The translations under genes were made by a program, and so were the position numbers. Positions 24,101 to 34,400 of a DNA stretch of 64,000 bases are shown one piece after another (position 1 is the stretch's first letter; each line of letters starts with the position of its first letter). Source of the stretch: Stercorarius parasiticus (lineage: Eukaryota; Chordata; Aves; Charadriiformes; Stercorariidae); NCBI GenBank assembly GCA_013396915.1, contig VWZL01004638.1, forward strand, positions 62,001 through 126,000, in the 5' to 3' direction. The notes under the pieces were generated by a model. That model saw only the letters and a list, made by a program, of their open reading frames with translations. It was not told the origin of the DNA and ran no database searches.

Positions 24101-26265
24101 TTTCTGCCTTCAAAGTTCATTATCATTTATGAGATTGTAACATGAACTTTAATTACTTGTAACTGGAGTCTCACTAGGGATTTAAAACAAACTAATTTTG
24201 CACCTACCTTTAGGGAAAGGAGCATGACCAAACTTTAATATACACTGTGGAGTAGAAAATGTATATGGTAAATCTGACTATATTTAAGTGTCTTGGGTGA
24301 TGTTCCTCTTACCTAGTTTTACAAGTCTACAACCTGCATGTCTATGTCTGAATTAGTTACTTGAAGTTCACTTCTAGTCAACGGGGATAAATAGGCACTT
24401 CCAGAGGCACAAGATCAATTTACTTGCCCCCTTTTAAATGGCTCCACTGATTTTAAAAGAAATCTAGACTACTATGTACACAAAAGCATTTTGTAATAAT
24501 AGATTACAGTTTCCTGTATATCATCCATATCATCTGTTGTGGGAGACAACATACTGCACTGACTCAATGAGGTAACTGTTATGCTGATGTAATAGATGTG
24601 TCTGTACATCGCTCGTTAAATGCTGAACAGTGCAGCACACAAAAATACTTCCTTTACGTACCTAACAAACAAGTTATATAGAGAAGTTCCTTTACTTGGC
24701 ATACATGCAAGAATGAGCATGCGTGTACTGACACACCCAATGACAAATGAGATCATTTCATTGTAGGTCTGCCATCTTAGTCAAAATAAAACAAAATAAA
24801 ACCAGTTTTAGAATAGGAGTCTGAAGCAGACATGACAATCCAGGTATGGACATAGTCTTTTCTTGCACCACTTTAGTAAAAAATCTAAGTTTGATATATG
24901 ACAATTTTAAGTCCGCAAATTTAAAATATAGGGGATTACTAGACTATGTAAATATTGTTTATATATTACAAAAATTACATGTGTACATATTACAAAATAC
25001 AGGACAGATTTTTCATGACTTGCATGATTCTTCCAAAAGGGTTATAAAAATAGCTGTTGTCCCCAGAATAGAAATCATGTGCTTTTGTAGGGGTGTATAT
25101 TTTGAATGTCTATAGCTTAGGTCATGGAAAGGCCAGTATTTTGTGGACAAAGTTAGAGTTCAGAAGGTTTTTCTTCGCTGTAACAGTGACATCTGTATCA
25201 TCTTCTTTCTACATCTATTTTGCTGAGTGGATTTTATTGTTGTATATAAGAAAGGGACTATTTTATATAGGCCAGTTTCAGAGTATAAGGATAACACTCA
25301 TTGCAGTCTTCTGATACACAGAAACAGAATCCAAGCCCCTTAAATATTCTGATATTATAAATCTGTACTTTGCCCTTACATATTCCTCGGGACATCTGTT
25401 TTCCAGTTTCCTTTGTGTTCCTTTTTTTTTTTTCTTAATGCTTGAATGCTTGTATTCTACATGACCTATTCTCAGTAAGCTTCTGGAAAATCTTGAATCA
25501 AGGCTGACAGTTTTCCAGTAAATGACTGTTCAGATGAGATATAGTCAGTCTTAAATATAGAGAGCTAACATTTTTTGGAAAGATTTCATTGTTGTCTTTC
25601 TTTTCAGTCAGCGATTCAGAGGATATTGCTGCTTCCCATCCCTTCCCATGTGGCTACAAAAGTCTTACGTGTATCTTATTCTCTCTCGTTTTTTTTTCCC
25701 ATCAGTTAACATTCACAACTGCACACCAGAGCAGATTCCCATATGTGAGAACCATAGTGAATTTTTTCAGCTGCTAGATATGAACCTCTTCATCATTATC
25801 TTTAGTGGTAGTTTGTCCTTTCCTTGGGAAATATCTGAATGGGAATGGGCAAACTGCTGGAAGAAATAAAAAATTCTCCTGAATCACCATTCTTGTTTTA
25901 ACCAATCTTTTCAGATAAAGGTTTTTTCCTAGCTATTCCCATTTCTAGTCTTCAAACACTGTGATTCCTTCTCATTTCAAGTCCCTCTAACTTCTGACCT
26001 AGTCTATACCACCCTCAAAACACTGCCGGATATTTTTTCTAATTTTGCAGTGACCTCCACTTTTTCAGAAGGATTACTAGAACCTGCAGCTTTTCTCCTA
26101 CACAACGTACGATTATGCAGAATATGAATTGCATGCTGCTTTGTGAGATGTATATGCCAGCATAGGTGAAATTTGAATTTTCTGGGATGAGTGCCCTAGA
26201 GAATGAAGTATTCAGAGGAGGTACAGCACAACCAGAAGCTTCATTAAGGCAGTATGGGAAAGGCC
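21188..26265. other. non-coding stretch
   Basis: AT-rich DNA containing an A13 run near 21425-21437 and the (TG)n tract at 22669-22700. A 66-codon plus-strand frame at 21263-21463 and a 90-codon minus-strand frame at 22840-23112 show no known motif and no convincing paired splice sites. Nothing else is supported. Confidence 0.5.
22669..22700. repeat. interrupted (TG)n microsatellite
   Basis: Seven TG units (22669-22682), an AATA interruption, then six more TG units (22687-22698). Confidence 0.9.
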
Positions 26266-26535
26266 ACAGGGGGAGTTTAAAGGTATACTGAAGGGTCACC
26301 TCCTCCTCGTCTTGGTGCCGCAGCCCTAAGCAGAGCCATGCTGGGCCTGCTGCAGGGAAAGGAAGGGAAAAGCGGGAGCCCAAGGGCATGGGGCTGGGGC
26401 AGCCCTGCTGCCTTCAAACCCATCTGTGGCCGGAGCGTGGGTTTCCTCCAACCCACCCTGAGTGGAATCGTGTGCCTCAGGCTGCTCATTGATGGGTTTC
26501 CTCGCAATGTCTGTCAAAAACAGCACTCGCGGCCT
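26266..26535. other. GC-rich patch with an exon-like signal
   Basis: A sharp rise in G+C against AT-rich flanks. On the minus strand it contains a strong pyrimidine tract followed by CTGCAG at 26355-26350. The 50 bases that follow have two open frames and end at a GAG/GTGACC donor-like site. A 116-codon minus-strand frame (26039-26389) runs across it. I recognise no protein family. It could be a lineage-specific exon, a CpG-bearing regulatory patch or an old repeat. Confidence 0.35.
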
Positions 26536-28497
26536 CATGGCGAGTCAGCTAAGCTGTTGAACTGTGAACTGTAATTAGCAAATGCTCTTCCATAAAACCA
26601 GGATGAGTTAAAGAAGCATTATAATGTGTTGTGGGGCCTCTTAAGAGTAAATGAATTTTACCAGTTAATACGCAGGACACTGATGTATGGACCACTTTCT
26701 CAACTTTATATTTACTATTTAATTTTAATCTTGGTTTGTTTCTGTTCTCTTGAAATGGCCTGCTTAAAAATAAAATGCGTTTTGAGTATATTTTTCATTA
26801 TATTGTACTGCCAGCTGTTCCTTTGGTAAATGAATGTTAGAATTGACTTTTTGATATGTTTACTGCTAAATCATTAAATATCACACCTCACCTATTAGAT
26901 ACCTGGCAAGCATGGTATTAGATAAATGTAAATAGACAAGATTATTTTCCATTCCCATTAAAGTCTAAAACCAGTCTGCACCTATTGCTTCACAGAAGTT
27001 GCTGTACTAGGTGATGGGGTAGATATTTTTATCCTGTATTTTCTGTTGGATTTCTTTACCTGTCACTTCCAATTGTCCCTAAGTAGCATGAAGTACATAA
27101 CCACCAGTTCTTAATACATCAGAAAGAATCCATAGTCTAAATTTCACAGGGAGCAAAATAAATAATTTTCTTGCATCTTTTGCTACACTTCGTACATTTT
27201 TAAAAAAATATTACAGTATGCCAGTTAGGTATGGTTTTGGAGATACTCTTTGCATGCTGCTTATTATCTAGTGATATTAAATGATGTGGAACAAACAATT
27301 GTTGGAATATACACATGTAGGAATTACTCTAGAAGGTTTCCTAGACTACAATTTTTTTTTTGCCCTTGGCTTATTATTTGAGAAATGATGGAAAAACATA
27401 TGGACATGTATCAGTATGTGCATGGGTAATTTCAAGTGTTGCTTCACACTTGAAGTGTGAGTCAATCTATTATGCAAAAAAATGACACTTTTGATGAGTC
27501 CAGAAATGCCAGTGGGAGAATAGTGATATTTTATTAATCAATCTTTTTTGTAATTATTCCTGCAATAAAGCACTGTAAGAGAACATGAAAAAATCATCTA
27601 TGAAAGATAAACTTATCAAAAACATCTTGGGTGCATAAGATTAGGATTAATTTATGATATGTAATTTTAAACTAGTTTCAAAAGTAACATGAGAAACCCA
27701 AAAACTTGAGTACTTAAATACCTTTTAAATAGCATCAGTTATGCATAAATAATTTCCACACACACACACCTCCCCCTGCCCCATATTCCCATATTAGTTC
27801 TTTCATTTAACTGAAAATGTTAAAACAACCTACACTACAGTCACATAAAGATAACAAGCAAACTTTATTTTTGGTGAGAAGAAAAGGTTTTGTCTCTGGG
27901 AACTATTGGATAAAGGTTTTTAAGCCACACTTCCAGAGTTTCTTTTTATTTAGGTGCTTCAATTATTAGATGCCAAGCTTCAGATATCACAATCATGATT
28001 TCCAGAAGTCTCAACAAGCATTAGAAACTGAAAATGCAGGAGTGTAGGACTAAATTCTGTCAAGTCCATGCCTCCCTAATGTAGAGACAAGGATGTCGTG
28101 TGTTAGATGATGTCAGCTGCTCTTCCCTTATCCGCCAATGCTGTAGCCCCCATCATGGGTCTTTTCATAAATGCATGGTCCGTCACTATGTGAGTACAAC
28201 TACATATGTACAGGATTTTTAAATCACATTGACCAGCTCTTAGATCTTTTGGCAATTATATTTATCATTATTTTTACAGTTACTTTTATCATTCTCATTC
28301 ATCTTTATTAATTTAGTTGGTGTCACATAATTTTGTTTCACCCTGTTTTCATCTAATTTCTCTTCCTGAACTTTGTACCTGTTCACATAAACATCAACTG
28401 ATTTTGAAGTTTATAGTTTGGCCACGTTACCAAGGATTATGCAGGAGAAAAATTCTACTGTCTGGATTTAATTAAAGCAATTATGGTACCAATGTAT
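26536..28497. other. non-coding stretch
   Basis: No gene is recognisable. A small perfect inverted repeat (arms TCACACTT and AAGTGTGA around one G, 27444-27460) and a short (CA)n run near 27760-27769 are the only structures I noted. Confidence 0.5.
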
Positions 28498-29172
28498 TGT
28501 ATACTGGGTTTGCATGGCAAGATTTTGGTAGTGGAAGGGTTACAGGGGTGGATTCTGTGAGAAGCTGCTAGAAACTTCCCCTGTGTCTGGTAGAGACAGT
28601 GCCAGCCAACGCCAGCCAGCTCCAAGACAGACAAGCTGCTGGCCAGGGCCAAGCCCATTAGTGACAGTGGTAGTGCCTGTGTGATAACGTATTTAAGAAT
28701 ATATTTTTTAACATATTTAAATAAAACTTGTGGGGAACAACAGCAGTGGAGAGAGGAGTGAGAATATGTGAGAGAAACAACTCTGCAGACACCAAGGTCA
28801 GTGATGAAGGAGGGGGAGGAGGTGCTCCAGGCGCTGGAGCAGAGATTCCCCTGCAGCCTGTGCTGAAGACCATGGTGAGGCAGGCTGTCCCCCTGCAGCC
28901 CATGGGGTTTAATGGTGCAGCCCATGGAGGACCCCATGCCAGAGCAGGATGATGCCCAAAGGAGGCTGTGACCCTGTGGGGATCCTGTGCTGGAGCAAGC
29001 TCCTGGCAGGACATGTGGAGACAGAGAAGCCCACACTGAAGCAGCTTTTCTGGTGGGACTTGTGACCGTGTGGGGGACCCATGCTGGAGCAGNGTTGAGC
29101 CCAAGAAGAAGGGAGGGGTGGGGGGAAGGTGTTTTAAGATTTGGTTTTTATTTCTCATTTTCCAACACAGAA
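28498..29172 (+). mobile_element. bird endogenous-retrovirus LTR fragment, internally shortened
   Basis: The sequence begins near TGTATACTGGGTTTGCATGG and passes through CTGTGAGAAGCTGCTAGAAA. A TATA-like TATTTAAG lies at 28690-28697, then GGAGGAGGTGCTCCAGGCGC and several 40-60 base quasi-repeats built on GACCC-rich/GCTGGAGCAG units. It ends GTGTTTTAAGATTTGGTTTT-TATTTCTCATT. This matches an LTR family I remember from neoavian genomes, probably ERVL-type and close to what is called TguLTR5; the name is from memory and unverified. Relative to that memory several repeat units are missing, exactly where a single N sits (29093). The 3' end is degraded. No retroviral genes flank it, so it is a solo LTR remnant. 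Confidence 0.8.
28690..28697 (+). promoter_or_regulatory. TATA-like box of the LTR
   Basis: TATTTAAG lies about 190 bases into the LTR, at the place where the family's core promoter is expected. It is followed by an AT-rich insertion (AATATATTTTTTAACATATTT) not expected in the family, so promoter function is doubtful. Confidence 0.4.
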
Positions 29173-30719
29173 GTTATTAAGTTATTCCTTTTGAAAATCT
29201 AGGAAAAACATGCTATTTACTATACCCTGGAATTTTTATGAAAGGGAGAAGACTTGTCTAGTCAGGAGGGTGAAAGGGGGCTGTTTTGCAGATCTAGGAA
29301 CAGAATGATTATATGTCCCTCACAAAGACATTGTACCAAGACGAGAGTAGTTCATGGTAACTTAGTAAATCTGAGCTCACCTCAAACTTTTCAGAAGTGA
29401 TTGTAAATTTACCTCAGTATAAATGACTAGCTCCTGCATTATGATGCATTGGTATTAGAAGGCATTTATGCAAAGTCCTATGGGTGGAAAATATTTTAAA
29501 AGTCCTGATCTGTAAATTGGGTAGAAATATTGCTCTATAGTTTTAATGTTAATAAGCGTGGAAAAAATCTTTCCAACGTGTATGGTAAGTCTCATTACAA
29601 ATCTACTACAGACAATAAATTTTGCACACCACCACAAGCTCTCCAGCTATACTTTTAACAGATCTGAGTTCATAGTACCCAGAAATTGAAGCTGTTGCAA
29701 AACTAAGCCTTGAATTTTATACTTTTTAAATCAACTATTGAATAAAAAAAAAATTAAAGTTATTTAGGAAGCTGAATTGGAATGACTTCATTATTAAAGC
29801 CATTTCTAATAATGGAAATTGAATTCCTAAATCATGTGGTTTCTGTTGAAAATTTTGCCAGAGTCCTTCAATAGTTGAAGGGGGGGGGAAGTTGGATGGC
29901 AAGGCATCTAATTGCCACTGCCTTTGAGATGTTTTTGGTAGCAATCTGTATTTTTTGCATGACCACTTTGTTGCATTCTAAGAAAAGGAGAACCAGTTTC
30001 ATGCTGCTTTTGAGGAGGACCAGAATCTGTATCTTTCATGACAAAGGAGCTCTTGGCTCTTTTGACATACTGAAGGACAACCACTGTGCAAGCCTATACT
30101 TTCTTCATTCCATCATTAACTTCATAGTTGGTATTTCTAACAGTGTATATAATTTTTTTTATTTTTTTTTATAAATAATTTTATTATTGTCATGCAACTG
30201 CTGTAGGATTCTTGAGTGATGCTAGAGTACCACTTGTATATGTTGGTAACTTTTTCAGGGAATCATTTTATTTTGATTAGTAAGAAAGAAATTGTAGTTT
30301 TCAAAATTTGTTTATAGATACACAGAGTGGAGGGCTGGTTCCTTACTACTTGTGGTGTCTGTTTTCAGAATAATTAAGTCAAAATAGCTAACCAGGATTT
30401 TAGGACTTCACTAACATGACTTGTTTTCTAACCTAATCAGATGAAACAATAGTACAAGTAAAAAAGTTATATTGTTGATTTGGTGAAGTGACTAAAGATA
30501 TTTCTCTATTATTCCAAGGCAGCTGTAGTATGACACTTCTTCTAATTGCTAGTGGCACAGGGGAAGAAAAATACACATCTGCAATTTTCTTATGGAATTG
30601 TATGCGTTTCCAACACGTCACACAGATGATCAGTGAAAATGCTGGTGTTCAGTAATGATATTCAGCACTTCAAGGGTTTGCACAGATATGTTAATACTCC
30701 CATTAATCTTCTTCCTTTA
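29173..30719. other. non-coding stretch
   Basis: AT-rich DNA with a G9 run (29880-29888) and a T-rich tract near 30149-30170. The 99-codon plus-strand frame at 29875-30174 begins in the G run and ends in the T tract. It has no known motif and is probably chance. Confidence 0.5.
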
Positions 30720-31400
30720 TATGTAAATCTGTAGCCCAGATGTTGCATCATTTACAAATTTTGCAATTAAAACATTTTATAACTTGCAGTTATGCAAAAG
30801 GGCAGTAGACTGGAAAATGGGTAAAATTGCTTGGCTAGGACATTACCATGGCAACCCACTGACCTCCATTCAATTAGTTACAACTGAAGATCCAGCTATT
30901 AATTATAATGGTCAGAAAAGGATATAATCTGAATTTCCTTTTACCTTTTTAATATGGACATTTCTTACTCGCCATAAATCTCTGACTTTCAGAGACAAAG
31001 CTCCAGATATGAAGCATTAAAAGTGATAGTGCTTAAATACTGATGGAAAGTGGAGGACAGTAAAGGAATCTAATTTATCAACTATATTCAAGGTACTTCT
31101 TTAACTTTTTGTAGTCTAAGCACTCTGTCAGGCAAGCTTCAAAGTGAATATTCGTTATTGCTCATTTTAGCTATTGAAATCTACATTGTGTGTGCCAGCA
31201 ATTATCTCTCACATTAGAAAGCTGCTGTTAATTAGGGCCAAACTAATCACCACGGGACTTGTGGAAACAGATAGATGCCTCCCTTTGTCAAGAGTTTTAC
31301 ATTTTGCTGTAGCAAAGTTGTTATTTTCTTGGCATGTTATCAAAGAAAAGTTATCTGTTAATTATAGAGTACACTCCACTTTCTGATGCTGGAGCAGTCC
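30720..31400. promoter_or_regulatory. possible conserved regulatory element (inferred)
   Basis: This stretch is free of simple repeats and rich in transcription-factor-like motifs. They include a near-palindromic RFX-type X-box (ATTACCATGGCAAC, 30842-30855), homeodomain TTAATTAG (31228-31235) and TTAATTA (31358-31364). There is also a TCF/LEF-type ATCAAAG (31339-31345) and a SOX-like CCTTTGT (31282-31288). The motifs are seen directly; conservation and enhancer function are inference from the look of the sequence only. Confidence 0.2.
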
Positions 31401-34400
31401 CACCGTAGTCATACAGCAACAGTCTGACCGGACAGTAAATATCTTGGTGTAGGGTCATTATTTTGCAGGCTAAGGTACACTGCCTCATAACATACCTTTA
31501 CATTCACCCCAAATAAATGCAAAACTTCAGCCTGTGATGTACTGAAATTCTCAGGGTTTTAGTGTATTTAGGGTCCTTTTTTAAAATTTTTTTTTAGTTT
31601 TATTTTTTTTTACATTTTCTGGTTAGCTCCATATTATGCTAGTCAGTAAACAGGAGAAAACCAGGTACTCAGCACAATGACTTCTCCCTTCCCTCTTGAA
31701 GTTCAATATATTCATGTAATCAATGCTGAGATGTATTTATACTCTGTACCTTATTCTTAAGAGGGAGGGTGGGTGAGATTTTTTGGTGGTGGCTTTGGGG
31801 GTTTGTTTTTATAGAGGGTTTTTTTCTGTTTTGTTTTATCTTTTTTTTTTTCTTTTTAAACAATTTGCCCTGTTAATTGCTGATGAAAGACAGGGAGTGA
31901 GCAGAATGGCCGGGAACAGAGTCTCAAAATCACTGGACTGGGCAAAAGTTTAGCTAAACACGAGGGCCTGGCAAAATACGTGATTGCTCTGTAACTGACT
32001 TACAGCAGTTCTGGGTTAGACCCATATAGATTAAAGTGTGCATTTAAATATGTATCTCTTATGTAATAACCACCAAGAAATCTCACCCCAGAAGGTGTTT
32101 GTGCATTTTTTATGATAGTCGTACCCTGCACAGATGGCAAGTGTATAAATTGTATCCCGGTTTTTGCAGCCCTGTGGAGGACTCTGGTACGAAACAGGAA
32201 GCACAGAACGGTGTGATACCAAATATTCACTGAAATTATTTTGAGGTTTTCCCTATGCAAGATGCAAATTTGCACTACTTGGACCAAAAAAATGCCAGTG
32301 GAATCTTCTTAGCAATCATAATTACATTGCACCAGATAATGGACAATTACAGCAAACTCAGAACTCCTTTTAGCGTATTGATTACATAGCTGTAACTTTT
32401 TATTGTTGTGATTCTTTCCCTCTCTGCCTCCAAGGTCCTTTCAAACAAGCCTGCAAGGAATTTACCTGTGCAAGTAATGTCATTGCCTGGGTCTACTTTT
32501 CAGTTATTTAAGGAAGCATATCAGACCGGTACCTTGAAGACAAAGCATGATAAATTGCCTTGTTTATCATAGGGCTTCCCCTATGTATAAAACAGCCCAC
32601 AGACATTGTATAGTAGATGGTTCAAAGATGCAAATCCAGCATAATTCGTTTCTAAACAGTCTTCAGATCATTTGTGGTCCAGGATTGAATACAGAAAATG
32701 TAACTTTCCATCCTTTTTTCTCCCCCTCCCCACCAAGGGGATTTTGCAGTACGTTTTTTTAGGGGTGAAGGGGGTTTGGTTTGTTTTTTTTTCTTTGTAA
32801 ACCACATTTAACTCTATCTTCTCCATCAAAAGGTGATGTGTACCCTATATTAGTCAGTATACCTGAACAAAACTCGCTTTGAACTTCTTAGAATTATTTT
32901 GATGATGTGCTCTTTCTTATTTTTTTTTTAAAAAAGTAAATGGTAAACAAGAAATAGTAAATTCAAGGAAGAATTTGCAGTTACTCTGAGGGAAAGACAC
33001 ATACCTATTCCAAAATATAAGTCAGCCAGACATATGAGGCATTCACATAGAACAGCTTTAGACAGTCCAGTGAAGTAGATGGGGGGAAAAAGCACTGAGA
33101 ACAGGAAGAACGTAATTGTAAAAAAAACTTTTGAACCACAGAAAAGGCCTCTTCTCTGCTTTCTAACATAATCCTCAGCTTTTCTTTGCAAAAGTATATC
33201 TGTACGATTTTCTTCACACTGTCTAGGCTTCTTACCATTACCATTTGACTGCACATGCAGAAGAATTCATGTTTTGGATCAGAGCACTAGATTTCAGAGA
33301 TAGTGTCTTGCAGCAGGCAAATTTACTATTATTAAATTCCACTGAGTCAGCAAATTTCCCATATCATGTAAGTTATTTCTGCCTACTTCTACTTGAATTG
33401 AGTTTAATGTTTCCCACTTTTTCCATGAGATATATATTTTGATTGAATTTATTTTCTCTACGTTCCCTAAAAAATGGGTCTGGGTTATCTGAACATTTCA
33501 AAAGCATCTGGTTTCCATTTAATCAATATCCTTTTGAGCATTAAAATGTTTTCATTATGTCCCTTTTAACGATCTGTTCAAAGTCAATAAACCAACTCTA
33601 TTGTTTCTCTTTCAATGGGTCATTTTGTAAACCTCGCCTTATACAGGATAGTAGCTGATACATGTGAAGCTTAGAACCAGAGCATCAAAATAAGGGACGT
33701 TTGGGATCCAGGAGCAAAATAATGGCTAGACCCTACAACCTTCTCACATATCTGCTTCTTATTTATTTCCTTTGGCATATGAGTACTCACTTGACTAACC
33801 GTTTCAAATATTGTATTTTTAAGGAAGCAGATTGTCGTATTGCTGAATCTTCATATTCTTCATACTTTCACTCTAAGTGCTTTGTCAGAGTCTGGAAGGT
33901 AGACCTCAGAGGCTATGTCTATTATAGAAAATAGATGGAGAAAATCCTGTCATCTGGCCCTGCAGATAAAAGGCATACCACAGCTTTTTCCATATGGTTA
34001 ATTTCCCTCCTTTCCTCTCTTGCCCCCTTCCTCCCAAAGCAGAGTGGTTTAGTCTCTTCTGCCTGCTGAGAGGGGTTCTTGATCTGTGATAGTCCCCCAA
34101 ATTATCCCTGAGTATTTTCTGAATGAAACCAGTTGGTACAGGCCAAACGTGTCAGGAGGGTGCCAACAATGTGTATCATCATACCCTAGTGTTGGCCTGT
34201 TTGATTTGCTGTCATGGGTGTAGCCAAACAGTTTTATGATCTATATCTATATAGGAGACTGGAAGTGGACACAACTTCAGCTCTAGCCACAGATGAAGTG
34301 ACAGGACAGTACAAAAACTGTGTGACAATCCCGGTGCAGCCAAAATGGATATAATCTGAATATTCAAAAGGCTTGTTATATCAAGCTCAGGATTGCACTT

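Noticed and set aside
28455..29158. Minus-strand frames of 193 and 166 codons
   Set aside because: They are antisense to the LTR fragment, open because of its GC-rich quasi-repeats.
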